Positions 16,026 through 24,716 are shown, counted from the first letter of the stretch. The stretch is 64,000 nt of DNA from Streptomyces lacrimifluminis (GCF_014646095.1 NZ_BMMU01000026.1:62001-126000); one strand, 5' to 3'. Numbers and translations are program-made. Notes: generated by a model from the sequence alone, not told the origin.

Positions 16026-16094
16026 CCTCAAACGCCGGACGGGCTGAAAGACCAAGCCCCGGCCGGGGGTATCCAGCCCTTCCGGCGTTTGAGG
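16026..16094. terminator. Long near-perfect inverted repeat (Streptomyces intergenic repeat type)
   Basis: The left arm begins CCTCAAACGCCGGACGGGCT (16026-16045) and the right arm ends CCGGCGTTTGAGG (16082-16094). About 20 of 21 positions pair across a 27-nt loop that itself contains a CCCCGGCCGGGG hairpin. It lies between the convergent ArsR and YcnI genes and likely terminates both. The CCTCAAACGCCGG arm is, from memory, very common in Streptomyces intergenic regions. Confidence 0.75.
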
Positions 16095-16133
16095 AGCGGG
16101 GGTTCGAGGGCTGCGCCCCCGAGGAAAGGCTGT

Positions 16134-16865
16134 CTACTGGGCGGCGCTCCGGCGTCGTACGAGAAGGACGGCCCCGCCTGCCACGACAACCACTGCCGCG
16201 CCGATGCCGATCCAGGCAGCCGCGGACATCCCACCGTCGTCGCTCGCCGCCTCGGCCGCCGGCGAGGCCGACGCCTCCGTGGCCTCGGCCGTGGGTGTCG
16301 GCGACGCGGAGGCGGACGGCGACGGCGACTCGGACGCCGTCTCGCTCGGCGACGGGCTCACCGGCTTCGCACCCGGCGCGGCAGCCTTCAGCTTGAGCAC
16401 GGGCGCGGGCTGCTCACCGTTCTCGTCCAGCTCGATCCAGCGGTCGATCTTGCCGTCGCTGTAGGTCTGCAACGACTTGAAGGCGAGCTCCTTCGCGTCG
16501 GGGAGCTGCCGCACGACGACGGAGTATTCCGCGCTCACGCCGGTCTTGAGGGCCGCGCCCCTGACCGTGTATCCCTCGTCGTCGGTCGCGAACTTCCAGC
16601 CCTTGGGGCCCTCGCCGTACGTCACGTCACCGGGCGCGATGCCCTTGGGCAGGATGACGCGGACCTCGGTGATCCCGGCGGTGTCGGACTCCGCTTCCGC
16701 GTGGAAGGAGATCTCGACGTTCTCGGCGAGCGCCTGGGCCTTGTCGGACTCGACCTCCATGTGGGCGGCGGCCGGTCCGGCGGTGAGGAGGACAAGGGTG
16801 GCGGCAGCGGCTGCCAGGAGGGTCAGGCGGCGCGCGGTGCCGTTCTGGGCGGGGGCAGTGAACAT
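16134..16865 (-). CDS. YcnI-like DUF1775 copper-associated exported protein
   Basis: A 243-aa secreted, membrane-anchored protein. It has a Sec signal peptide (residues 1-34, ending Ala-Ala-Ala) followed by His-Met-Glu-Val, so the mature N-terminus starts with His, the family's copper ligand. The DUF1775 beta-sandwich spans about 35-155, then comes a Ser/Pro/Ala/Glu-rich linker, and a C-terminal transmembrane helix (about 213-235) ends in Arg-Arg-Arg. YcnI proteins bind Cu(II) and support copper uptake or handling at the cell surface. A small His-rich membrane protein gene lies 72 bp upstream on the same strand, probably in the same operon. Confidence 0.9.
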   Translation of the reverse strand: MFTAPAQNGTARRLTLLAAAAATLVLLTAGPAAAHMEVESDKAQALAENVEISFHAEAESDTAGITEVRVILPKGIAPGDVTYGEGPKGWKFATDDEGYTVRGAALKTGVSAEYSVVVRQLPDAKELAFKSLQTYSDGKIDRWIELDENGEQPAPVLKLKAAAPGAKPVSPSPSETASESPSPSASASPTPTAEATEASASPAAEAASDDGGMSAAAWIGIGAAVVVVAGGAVLLVRRRSAAQ

Positions 16866-16937
16866 GGGTGTCTCCGGGTCTTTCGGGGCGTGCGGTGGTA
16901 CGGAACGGCCGACCCGCGTCGGGCCGTTCCGGCAGGG

Positions 16938-17603
16938 TCAGTTGGCGAGGGCGAGCCACGCCGGCGGAGGACCCCGCCGTACCACCACGTCCGCGAGAAG
17001 CGCCCCCCTGAGCGACGGCTGCTCGGTCCGGCGCGGGCGGCGCACCCGCGATCCGCGCCCGGTCGGCGTCGGTCGGCCGCCGAGCAGCGCCCGTACGGTG
17101 GCGATCCGCGTCCGTACCGTGTCGACAGCCCCGGTCAGGCCGCGCGCCAGTGTCCAGCAGGCCGCGTCCGCGCGGTGCAGCAGCACGGCGACGAGTACGG
17201 CGGCCACGGCATGGAGGACCGTCATCGCGGCCGAGTGGTGCAGCCCCTCGGACCAGGTCCCATGGGCCGGCATCGCATGATGCGCATGCGCATGCGAGGG
17301 CAGGGACGTGCTCGTGGCCGCCGCTCGGCGTGAGTGGGCGGCCGACAGCCACACATGCAGTCCGGTCTGCGCCGCCGCGCTCGTCACCACCACCACGGCA
17401 AGCGAACGAGGGCGCCGCGTACCGACCAGGCCCACCACGAACAGCAACACCGCCGCCACCACGCTCGGCCGCCACGGGGCGGGCCCCTCGGCGACCAGAT
17501 GATGCGCGCTGACCCCGAGCACCGTCCCGACGACGGCGAACACCGCTGCCCGGAACACGGGCAGGGGCGCGGAGCGCGTCGTCGGCGTACGGAGCATGGT
17601 CAT
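16938..17603 (-). CDS. Hypothetical polytopic membrane protein with His-rich loop
   Basis: A 221-aa protein from the ATG at 17603 (an in-frame ATG at 17597 and one at 17624 are alternatives). It has about four hydrophobic helices. Between the third and fourth is a loop with His-Ala-His-Ala-His-His, His-Gly and His-His, a probable metal-binding outside loop. The C-terminal third is Arg-rich and cytoplasmic. It lies just upstream of the YcnI gene on the same strand, so a shared role in copper handling is likely by context. No known family is recognised. Confidence 0.7.
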   Translation of the reverse strand: MTMLRTPTTRSAPLPVFRAAVFAVVGTVLGVSAHHLVAEGPAPWRPSVVAAVLLFVVGLVGTRRPRSLAVVVVTSAAAQTGLHVWLSAAHSRRAAATSTSLPSHAHAHHAMPAHGTWSEGLHHSAAMTVLHAVAAVLVAVLLHRADAACWTLARGLTGAVDTVRTRIATVRALLGGRPTPTGRGSRVRRPRRTEQPSLRGALLADVVVRRGPPPAWLALAN

Positions 17604-17772
17604 GGCCCGCCCATCATCAACCATGCGGCGACCGGGCAGGGACCGGGTCTCAGGAATTTCTCATTCCATTCCCATGGCCGACCCAGGCATTGGTCACAGG
17701 CTGGTCAAGTATCCAAGGAGGGCGGGGGGTTCGCACACCGGGTTCGTAGCCGGGGGTCAAGGAGGCACAGTC

Positions 17773-18588
17773 ATGGTCCTGGTCGGTCCGGAAGTACGCC
17801 GAGTGGCCCGTGGGTTGAGGCGGCGGGTACGACGGTTCGCGGAGCCACCCGTGCCGCGGTCCGCCCACCGGCTCGTCCCGGACCCGGTGTTCGTGATCTC
17901 CTCCGTGCGCTCCGGCTCCACACTCCTGCGGGTCCTGCTCAACAGTCACCCGCAGATCCGGGCGCCGCACGAGATGCACCTGCGTACCCTGTCGGTCGAC
18001 CTCACCAAGCCGTACACCAGCAAGGCCATGGACCAACTCGACCTCGACCAGCGCGAGTTGGAGCACCTGCTGTGGGACCGCATCCTCCACCGGGAACTCG
18101 TGCGCAGCGGCAAGCAGATCATCGTGGACAAGACACCCGGCAACGCGGGCTTCTGGGAGCGGCTCGCGGAGGGCTGGCCGAAGGCCCGGTACGTCTTCCT
18201 GCTGCGCCATCCCGCGTCGATGGTGAGCAGCCTGATCAACAACCGTCCCGACCGCGACCTCGGCGCGACCGTACGGGAGGTGCGCATGTACGTCGAGGCG
18301 GTCGAAGCGGCCCGGAACGGGCTGGACGGCATCACGGTCCGCTACGAGGACCTGACCGAGCGGCCCGAGGCGGTCACCCGGGACATCTGTGCGTATCTCG
18401 GTGTGCCCTGGACACCGAAGATGCTCGACTACCGCAAGGGCGATCACGGCCCCTTCGTGCCTTTCATCGGTGACTGGAGCGACAACATCAAGTCCGGGAA
18501 GATCCAGCGGGCCCGGCCGCTGCCGGACGCCGAGGACGTCCCGGAGGCGTTGCGCGACCTCGCCCGCACCTGGGGGTATCCCTGTTGA
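17773..18588 (+). CDS. Sulfotransferase family protein
   Basis: A 271-aa protein. The 5'-phosphosulfate loop is Ser-Val-Arg-Ser-Gly-Ser-Thr-Leu-Leu at about residues 43-51, and the 3'-phosphate motif is Leu-Leu-Arg-His-Pro-Ala-Ser-Met-Val-Ser-Ser at about 148-158. An Asp-Lys-Thr-Pro-Gly-Asn motif lies between, and Tyr-Glu-Asp-Leu further on. All are standard for PAPS-dependent sulfotransferases (Sulfotransfer_3 type). AAGGAGG lies 8 nt before the ATG at 17773. It transfers sulfate from PAPS to an unknown hydroxyl acceptor. It stands alone, so the acceptor cannot be predicted. Confidence 0.9.
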   Translation: MVLVGPEVRRVARGLRRRVRRFAEPPVPRSAHRLVPDPVFVISSVRSGSTLLRVLLNSHPQIRAPHEMHLRTLSVDLTKPYTSKAMDQLDLDQRELEHLLWDRILHRELVRSGKQIIVDKTPGNAGFWERLAEGWPKARYVFLLRHPASMVSSLINNRPDRDLGATVREVRMYVEAVEAARNGLDGITVRYEDLTERPEAVTRDICAYLGVPWTPKMLDYRKGDHGPFVPFIGDWSDNIKSGKIQRARPLPDAEDVPEALRDLARTWGYPC

Positions 18589-18676
18589 GGCGGCTGCCCG
18601 CTCGGCCCTGACCGGCTCCCGGCGTCTATACGATGTCCGCTCGGGAAACTGACGGGCGGCGGACGGGAGACAGGGC

Positions 18677-19072
18677 GTGACGGAGCACCGGCGGCGTCCC
18701 CGGCGACGGGGGCAGGGTGAGCTGGAGGCGCTGGTCCTGTCGGCGCTGCGCGAGGCGGAGGGGCCGGCGACGGCCGGCTGGGTGCAGGAGCGGCTCGGTG
18801 GCGATCTGGCCTACACCACCGTCATCACGATCCTCACCAGGCTGCTGGCCAAGGGCGCGGTCACCCGGGAACGCGTGGGCCGGTCCTTCGCGTGGATGTC
18901 CGCGTCCGACGAGGCGGGCCTCGCCGCGCACCGGATGCGCAGGGTGCTGGACGCCGAGAGCGACCGGGCGGCCGTACTGGCCAGCTTCGTCACCGGGCTC
19001 GGCCCCGACGACGAGCGGTTGCTGCGCGAACTGCTCGGACGGCCCACGGCGGACCCGGAGAGGGAGGACTGA
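18677..19072 (+). CDS. BlaI/MecI/CopY-family transcriptional repressor
   Basis: A 131-aa winged-helix protein. Residues 10-80 match BlaI (Gly-Glu-Leu-Glu-Ala-Leu-Val-Leu, Tyr-Thr-Thr-Val-Ile-Thr-Ile-Leu-Thr-Arg-Leu, then a wing Gly-Arg-Ser-Phe-Ala-Trp). The C-terminal region is the dimer and cleavage helix. Such repressors are normally paired with an M56 (BlaR1-type) membrane metalloprotease that cleaves them on signal. Here only a broken start of that partner follows (19084 onward). It starts with GTG at 18677. Confidence 0.88.
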   Translation: MTEHRRRPRRRGQGELEALVLSALREAEGPATAGWVQERLGGDLAYTTVITILTRLLAKGAVTRERVGRSFAWMSASDEAGLAAHRMRRVLDAESDRAAVLASFVTGLGPDDERLLRELLGRPTADPERED

Positions 19073-19083
19073 GTCCCCTAAGG

Positions 19084-19232
19084 GTGTTCGTGTTTCTGCC
19101 GCTGTTTCTGGCGCTGTTCCTGCCGTTGACGGCGTGACCGATCGCCCGTCTGGCTGAACAGCATCTGCATCCGCACACCGCGCCCCGACTGCCGACCGCG
19201 GTGGCGGGCGTCATGGCGGCCTGCCCCGGTTC
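19084..19232 (+). pseudogene. Truncated start of an M56-type membrane peptidase gene
   Basis: Starting 11 bp after the BlaI stop, a GTG-led frame reads Val-Phe-Val-Phe-Leu-Pro-Leu-Phe-Leu-Ala-Leu-Phe-Leu-Pro-Leu-Thr-Ala, the first transmembrane helix of a BlaI-partner M56 protease. An in-frame TGA (19135-19137) then interrupts it. After it the frame continues Pro-Ile-Ala-Arg-Leu-Ala-Glu-Gln-His-Leu-His-Pro, matching the conserved cytoplasmic loop, before running into the end of meaB. The HExxH catalytic part is absent. The BlaI repressor therefore has no local antirepressor. Confidence 0.7.
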
Positions 19233-20210
19233 TCAGTCGCCGCCGAACGCCTTCAGGATGCGCTCGGCGGCGAGGGTGGCCGTCAACTCACCCTTCCTTA
19301 CCTGCTGTTCGAGGCCGGGTGCGAGGGCGCGTACTGCCTCGTCCGCGTGCAGGCGGCCCAGCAGTTCCTCGCGGACCATCGTCCAGGTCCAGTCGACCTG
19401 CTGGTCACGGCGTTTGGCGGTGAGACGGCCGGACGAGTCGAGCAGGGCGCGGTGCTGTTCGAGACGGTCCCAGACGGTGTCCAGGCCGGTCGACTCGCGG
19501 GCGCTGCACGTCAGCACGGGCGGTGTCCAGGCCACGTCCCTGCCGTGCATCAGCCGCAGGGCGCCCGCCAACTCCCGTGCGGCGGACTGGGCGTCGCGTT
19601 CGTGCGGGCCGTCCGCCTTGTTGACCGCGAGCACGTCCGCGAGTTCCAGGACGCCCTTCTTGATGCCCTGCAACTGGTCACCGGTGCGGGCCAGCGTCAG
19701 CAGCAGGAACGAGTCGACCATGTTGGCGACGGCGGTCTCGGACTGGCCGACCCCGACCGTCTCCACCAGTACGACGTCGTAGCCCGCCGCCTCCATCACC
19801 ACGATCGACTCACGCGTCGCCTTGGCGACCCCGCCCAGCGTGCCCGCAGTGGGGGAGGGCCGGATGAAGGCCGCCGGGTCCACGGCCAGGCGTTCCATCC
19901 GGGTCTTGTCGCCGAGGATCGAGCCGCCCGTACGGCTGGACGACGGGTCCACCGCGAGCACCGCAACCCGGTGCCCGAGCCCGGTCAGCATCGTGCCGAA
20001 CGCGTCGATGAACGTCGACTTGCCGACCCCCGGCACCCCGCTGACCCCGATCCGCCGCCCCCGGCCGCTGTGCGGAAGCAGTGCGGTCAGCAACTCCTGC
20101 GCCAGCGCCCGGTGCTGGGGCCGGGTCGACTCGACGAGGGTGATGGCCCGCGCCACGATCGCCCGCTTCCCTTCGAGTACGCCCTTGACGTACGCGTCGA
20201 GATCGATCAC
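19233..20210 (-). CDS. meaB: Methylmalonyl-CoA mutase-associated GTPase MeaB
   Basis: A 325-aa G3E-family GTPase. Walker A is Gly-Val-Pro-Gly-Val-Gly-Lys-Ser (about residues 57-64). It has Asp-Pro-Ser-Ser-Ser-Arg-Thr-Gly-Gly-Ser-Ile-Leu-Gly-Asp-Lys-Thr-Arg-Met and Glu-Thr-Val-Gly-Val-Gly-Gln-Ser-Glu, both diagnostic for MeaB. The base-recognition motif is Asn-Lys-Ala-Asp. MeaB loads and protects adenosylcobalamin on methylmalonyl-CoA mutase. It overlaps mutB by 4 nt and is last in the mutA-mutB-meaB operon. Confidence 0.96.
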   Translation of the reverse strand: MIDLDAYVKGVLEGKRAIVARAITLVESTRPQHRALAQELLTALLPHSGRGRRIGVSGVPGVGKSTFIDAFGTMLTGLGHRVAVLAVDPSSSRTGGSILGDKTRMERLAVDPAAFIRPSPTAGTLGGVAKATRESIVVMEAAGYDVVLVETVGVGQSETAVANMVDSFLLLTLARTGDQLQGIKKGVLELADVLAVNKADGPHERDAQSAARELAGALRLMHGRDVAWTPPVLTCSARESTGLDTVWDRLEQHRALLDSSGRLTAKRRDQQVDWTWTMVREELLGRLHADEAVRALAPGLEQQVRKGELTATLAAERILKAFGGD

Positions 20211-22381
20211 AGGTCGTGCCCGAGGTCGGCCGAGAGCCGCTGGACGAGGTCGTGCGCCGCGTCCGGGATCACCGTCCCGGGCGGGAACACGGCCGCCGCG
20301 CCCATCTCCAGGAGGGTCGGCACATCCTGCGGCGGGATCACCCCACCGACGACGATCATGATGTCCTCCCGCCCCTCGGCCGCCAGTTCCTCGCGCAGCG
20401 CCGGTACGAGAGTGAGGTGACCGGCGGCCAGCGAGGACACCCCGACGATGTGGACGTCCGCCTCCACCGCCTGCCGGGCGACCTCGCCCGGGGTCTGGAA
20501 CAGCGGGCCGACGTCGACGTCGAAGCCGAGGTCGGCGAAGGCGGTGGCGATCACCTTCTGGCCGCGGTCGTGGCCGTCCTGGCCCATCTTGGCGACCAGG
20601 ATGCGCGGCCGGCGCCCCTCGGCCTCCTCGAAGGCGTCCACCAGCGTGCGGGTGCGGTCGACGGACGGGGACTCGCCTGCTTCGTTGCGGTACACCCCGG
20701 CGATCGTACGGATCTGGCCCGCGTGCCGCCCGTACACCTTCTCCAGCGCGTCGGAGATCTCTCCGACCGTCGCCTTCGCGCGGGCGGCGTTCACCGCCAG
20801 CTCCAGCAGGTTGCCCTCACCGCCCGCCGCCCGGGTCAGCGCGTCCAGTGAGTCCTGGCAGGCCCGCTCGTCGCGTTCCGCGCGCAGCCGCCGCAGCTTC
20901 TCGATCTGCTGGGCGCGTACGGAGGAGTTGTCGACCTTGAGGACGTCGATCCGCTCGTCGGTCTCCACGCGGTACTTGTTGACGCCGATCACCGTCTGGC
21001 GCCCCGAGTCGATGCGGGCCTGGGTGCGCGCCGAGGCCTCCTCGATGCGCAGCTTGGGGATGCCCGCGTCGATGGCCTGCGCCATGCCGCCCGCCGCCTC
21101 GACCTCCTCGATGTGCTGCCAGGCGCGGCGAGCGAGGTCGTACGTCAGCTTCTCGACGTACGCGCTGCCGCCCCACGGGTCGATGACCCGGGTCGTGCCC
21201 GACTCCTGCTGGATCAGCAGCTGGGTGTTGCGGGCGATGCGCGCCGAGAAGTCGGTGGGCAGCGCGAGCGCCTCGTCCAGGGCGTTGGTGTGCAGCGACT
21301 GGGTGTGGCCCTGGGTCGCGGCCATCGCCTCCACGGCCGTACGCGTCACGTTGTTGAACACGTCCTGCGCGGTCAGCGACCAGCCCGAGGTCTGCGAATG
21401 GGTGCGCAGGGAAAGGGACTTGGCGTTCTGCGGGTCGAACTGCCTGACCAGCCTGGCCCACAGCAGGCGCGCCGCGCGCAGCTTGGCGATCTCCATGAAG
21501 AAGTTCATGCCGATCGCCCAGAAGAAGGAGAGCCGGGGCGCGAACGCGTCCACGTCCATCCCCGCGTCCCGCCCCGCCCGGATGTACTCGACCCCGTCCG
21601 CCAGCGTGTACGCGAGCTCCAGGTCGGCCGTCGCGCCCGCCTCCTGGATGTGATAGCCGGAGATCGAGATGGAGTTGTAGCGGGGCATGCGCTGCGAGGT
21701 GTACGCGAAGATGTCGGAGATGATCCGCATCGACGGCTTCGGCGGATAGATGTAGGTGTTGCGGACCATGAACTCCTTGAGGATGTCGTTCTGGATGGTC
21801 CCGGCCAGCTTCTCGGGCGGCACGCCCTGTTCCTCCGCCGCCACGATGTACAGCGCGAGGACGGGCAGCACCGCGCCGTTCATCGTCATCGACACGGTCA
21901 TCCTGTCCAGCGGGATGCCGTCGAAGAGCTGCCGCATGTCGTAGATCGAGTCGATCGCCACGCCCGCCATGCCGACGTCACCGGTCACGCGCGGGTGGTC
22001 GCTGTCGTAACCCCGGTGCGTGGGCAGGTCGAAGGCGACCGACAGGCCCTTCTGGCCGGCCGCGAGGTTGCGGCGGTAGAAGGCGTTGGACTCCTCGGCG
22101 GTGGAGAACCCCGCGTACTGGCGGATCGTCCAGGGCTGGTTGACGTACATCGTCGGGTACGGGCCGCGCAGATACGGCGCGGCACCCGGGTACGTCGACA
22201 GGAAGTCCAGGCCCTCCAGGTCACGGCCGGTGTAGAGCGGCTTGACCGCGATGCCCTCGGGCGTCTCCCAGAAGGTGCCGTCCGAGCCAGTGGTCGCCTT
22301 GACGGCCGTACGCCAGTCGTCGGCGCCGGCGATGGCGGTCGGGGTCCCCAGTTCGATTCCGGAGAAGTCGGGGATTCCCAT
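20207..22381 (-). CDS. mutB: Methylmalonyl-CoA mutase, large (alpha/catalytic) subunit
   Basis: A 724-aa B12 enzyme that interconverts (R)-methylmalonyl-CoA and succinyl-CoA. The N-terminal TIM barrel (about residues 50-430) carries Arg-Gly-Pro-Tyr-Pro-Thr-Met-Tyr, involved in substrate binding. The C-terminal B12 domain has Asp-Gly-His-Asp-Arg-Gly (the DxHxxG cobalt-ligand motif). The length is normal. Its start overlaps the mutA stop by 1 nt and its stop overlaps meaB by 4 nt. In Streptomyces the enzyme supplies methylmalonyl-CoA to polyketide synthesis or channels propionyl-CoA into the TCA cycle. Confidence 0.97.
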   Translation of the reverse strand: MGIPDFSGIELGTPTAIAGADDWRTAVKATTGSDGTFWETPEGIAVKPLYTGRDLEGLDFLSTYPGAAPYLRGPYPTMYVNQPWTIRQYAGFSTAEESNAFYRRNLAAGQKGLSVAFDLPTHRGYDSDHPRVTGDVGMAGVAIDSIYDMRQLFDGIPLDRMTVSMTMNGAVLPVLALYIVAAEEQGVPPEKLAGTIQNDILKEFMVRNTYIYPPKPSMRIISDIFAYTSQRMPRYNSISISGYHIQEAGATADLELAYTLADGVEYIRAGRDAGMDVDAFAPRLSFFWAIGMNFFMEIAKLRAARLLWARLVRQFDPQNAKSLSLRTHSQTSGWSLTAQDVFNNVTRTAVEAMAATQGHTQSLHTNALDEALALPTDFSARIARNTQLLIQQESGTTRVIDPWGGSAYVEKLTYDLARRAWQHIEEVEAAGGMAQAIDAGIPKLRIEEASARTQARIDSGRQTVIGVNKYRVETDERIDVLKVDNSSVRAQQIEKLRRLRAERDERACQDSLDALTRAAGGEGNLLELAVNAARAKATVGEISDALEKVYGRHAGQIRTIAGVYRNEAGESPSVDRTRTLVDAFEEAEGRRPRILVAKMGQDGHDRGQKVIATAFADLGFDVDVGPLFQTPGEVARQAVEADVHIVGVSSLAAGHLTLVPALREELAAEGREDIMIVVGGVIPPQDVPTLLEMGAAAVFPPGTVIPDAAHDLVQRLSADLGHDL

Positions 22382-24189
22382 CAGGACGCTCCCATGCGGT
22401 CGAGGGTGGCGGAGAGCACGGCGACGGCGTCGCAGCCCGCGAAGACGTACGCGTCGACATCGGTGTACTGCCCGGGACGGCCGGCGAGGAACACGTGCGA
22501 GGCGCCGACGGCCTTCAGTTCCGCTGCCACGGTCGCGGCCTGCTCCTCGTACAGCGTGTCACTGGAGCAGAGGCAGACCTCGGTGGCGCCGCTCTCCTCG
22601 AAGGTGCCCTCCGTGACGGGCTCGATGCCGCCGGCCTGGAAGAGGTTCGATACGAAGGTCGTCCTGGCGCTGTGCGCGGCGGCCGGGCCGATGGTCGCGA
22701 GGTAGACGCGCGGCCGGGTTCCGGTGGCGGCGAGGTGGGCGTCGGAGCGGGCGCGCAGCGCCTCGTACGCCTCGTCGCGCCGCACCCGGGGGAGCCCGCC
22801 GGACGGCGGTACGGGCGCGGGCTCGCGGTCCGGGAGGCGCTCGGCGAGATTCGGGAACTCGCTGACCCCGGTGATGGGCTCGCGCCGTTTGGCCAGCTTG
22901 GCGGAGCGGGCCGCCCAGGTGGTGGCCAGCGCCTCGCCCAACCGGCCCGAGCGGAGGGCGGTCGCGGAGCCGCCCAGGCCCTCGATCCACTGGAAGAACT
23001 CCCAGCCCGCGTGGGCGAGCTCGTCGGTGAGCCGCTCCACGTACCAGGAGCCGCCCGCCGGGTCGATCACCCGTGCCAGATGCGACTCCTCGACCAGGAT
23101 CGTCGAGGTGTTGCGGGCGATCCGGCGCGCGAACGCGTCCGGCAGGCCCAGCGCGTGGTCGAAGGGGAGCACGGTGACCGAGTCGGCGCCGCCGACCCCG
23201 GCGGCCAAGGTGGCGACCGTCGTGCGGAGCATGTTCACCCACGGGTCGCGGCGCGACATCATCACCGGCGAGGTCACGACGTGCTGCAGTTGTGCCCCGG
23301 CCGCCGGTGCCCCGGACACCTCGGCGACCCGCGCCCACAGCCGTCGGGCCGCGCGCAGCTTGGCGACCGTCAGGAACTGGTCGGCGGTGGCCGCGTACCG
23401 GAACTCCAGCTGTGCACAGGCCTGTCCGACGGACAGTCCCGCCTCGGTCAGCTCGCGCAGGTAGGCGACACCGGTCGCCAGGGACGCGCCCAGCTCCTGC
23501 GCGGCCGAGCCGCCGGCCTCGTGGTAGGGCAGCGCGTCCACGGTCAGCGCGCGCAGCCCCGGGTACTGCTCGGCGCACAGTCGCGCGAGTGCGACGACGG
23601 GCGCGAAGGCCAGCTCCTCGCCGGTGCGGGCCTCGTGGCCCAGCGGGTCGCCGCCGAGGTTGCCGCGGGCCGCCTGCTCGGCGACGCCCCGCTCCTCGTA
23701 GAGCCGCAACAACTCCCGTGCCGCGGGCTCGACTTCCTGTCCGGCGTCGAGGACGACGGGGGCCAGGTCGAGAAAGACGCCGTCGAGGGCCCGGGCGAGC
23801 GAGGCCACCGGAATCGCGTCCGGGCCGACGGTCAGCCAGAGCGAGGTGACGCCGTTCTCCAGGTCCGCGAGCACCGCGTCGCCGGCGAGGGTCGCGTGCC
23901 GCTGCCGTACGTCCCAGCCTGCGACGGTGTTTCCCTCGGGGCGTCCGCCCCGAACGAAGGGGGCGAAGCCGGGGAGGCCGGGCTCGGGAGCCTCGTCGTG
24001 CGCCGTGTAGAGAGGGCGGGTGGTGATTCCGTCCTCGAGCGCGGTGGACAGCGCGTCCTCGGCTGTCGCGGCGGAGACCTCCTTGCCCGCTTTGCGCAGG
24101 ACGCCTTCCACCAGGCGCTGCCACTGTTCATGGGACGTCGAAGGGAACTCGGCGGCCAGTGAGAGCCCGTCGTTGGGCAGGACTGTCAT
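22381..24189 (-). CDS. mutA: Methylmalonyl-CoA mutase, small (beta) subunit
   Basis: A 602-aa protein homologous to the large subunit but lacking B12-binding. The barrel domain is recognisable (for example Gly-Ser-Trp-Tyr-Val-Glu-Arg-Leu-Thr and Arg-Asp-Pro-Trp-Val-Asn-Met-Leu-Arg). The C-terminal Rossmann-like domain has no DxHxxG motif, as expected for the non-catalytic subunit. It forms the heterodimer with MutB. It is the first gene of the operon, with the ATG at 24189. The upstream region (24190-24389) is shared with the divergent ArsR gene. Confidence 0.96.
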   Translation of the reverse strand: MTVLPNDGLSLAAEFPSTSHEQWQRLVEGVLRKAGKEVSAATAEDALSTALEDGITTRPLYTAHDEAPEPGLPGFAPFVRGGRPEGNTVAGWDVRQRHATLAGDAVLADLENGVTSLWLTVGPDAIPVASLARALDGVFLDLAPVVLDAGQEVEPAARELLRLYEERGVAEQAARGNLGGDPLGHEARTGEELAFAPVVALARLCAEQYPGLRALTVDALPYHEAGGSAAQELGASLATGVAYLRELTEAGLSVGQACAQLEFRYAATADQFLTVAKLRAARRLWARVAEVSGAPAAGAQLQHVVTSPVMMSRRDPWVNMLRTTVATLAAGVGGADSVTVLPFDHALGLPDAFARRIARNTSTILVEESHLARVIDPAGGSWYVERLTDELAHAGWEFFQWIEGLGGSATALRSGRLGEALATTWAARSAKLAKRREPITGVSEFPNLAERLPDREPAPVPPSGGLPRVRRDEAYEALRARSDAHLAATGTRPRVYLATIGPAAAHSARTTFVSNLFQAGGIEPVTEGTFEESGATEVCLCSSDTLYEEQAATVAAELKAVGASHVFLAGRPGQYTDVDAYVFAGCDAVAVLSATLDRMGAS

Positions 24190-24389
24190 GCCCGGATGCT
24201 AGGGCAGAGAGGTCGGGCCGCAGCAGAGGCCGAGCCTGTGACCTTGACCTCCGATGATCTGTGACCTCGGCCTCATGGCGCTGTCGGACCCAGCGGTGCC
24301 GGTGGGAACGGCCCGCGCGACCCTCCACCGGCCGGGATCGTCGCCCATTCCGGCACGGTGAGTCAATGGGGCGAGCGCGTACCCCCTTG

Positions 24390-24413
24390 ATAGGCAAGTG
24401 CATACTTGCCTAT
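24390..24413. promoter_or_regulatory. Strong palindromic operator before the ArsR-VOC operon
   Basis: ATAGGCAAGT (24390-24399) and ACTTGCCTAT (24404-24413) are perfect 10-bp inverted arms with a 4-nt centre. The element ends 9 bp before the GTG start of the ArsR gene, where it would overlap the promoter or transcription start. It is probably the operator through which that repressor controls itself and the following VOC gene. Confidence 0.75.
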
Positions 24414-24422
24414 GGTGGGTGT

Positions 24423-24716
24423 GTGGCCGACGACCTGTTCAAAGCCCTGGCCGATCCCACCCGCCGGAAGATCCTCGACGAACTCACCGAACGCCCCGGA
24501 CAGACTCTGTTCGAGATCTGCTCGCGGCTGAGCATGAAGCACCGGCTCGGCATCTCGCGCCAGGCGGTCTCCCAGCATCTGGCCGTGCTGGAGGCCGCCG
24601 GCCTGGTCGAGAGCCGGCGGGAGGGGCGCTACAAATTCCATGACCTGAACACCGCACCGCTCAAGACCATCGCCGAGCGGTGGATCAGGCCCGACGAATC
24701 AGAGAGCACACCATGA
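24423..24716 (+). CDS. ArsR-family regulator (non-metal, SdpR/YwbG-like type)
   Basis: A 97-aa winged-helix protein that opens Val-Ala-Asp-Asp-Leu-Phe-Lys-Ala-Leu-Ala-Asp-Pro-Thr-Arg-Arg, the standard ArsR N-terminus. The recognition helix is Ser-Arg-Gln-Ala-Val-Ser-Gln-His-Leu at about residues 49-57. No Cys or His metal site is present. Start GTG at 24423. The stop overlaps the next start (ATGA), so it is translationally coupled to the VOC gene. Paired ArsR-VOC/SRPBCC genes often form small self-regulated operons. The ligand is unknown. Confidence 0.88.
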   Translation: MADDLFKALADPTRRKILDELTERPGQTLFEICSRLSMKHRLGISRQAVSQHLAVLEAAGLVESRREGRYKFHDLNTAPLKTIAERWIRPDESESTP

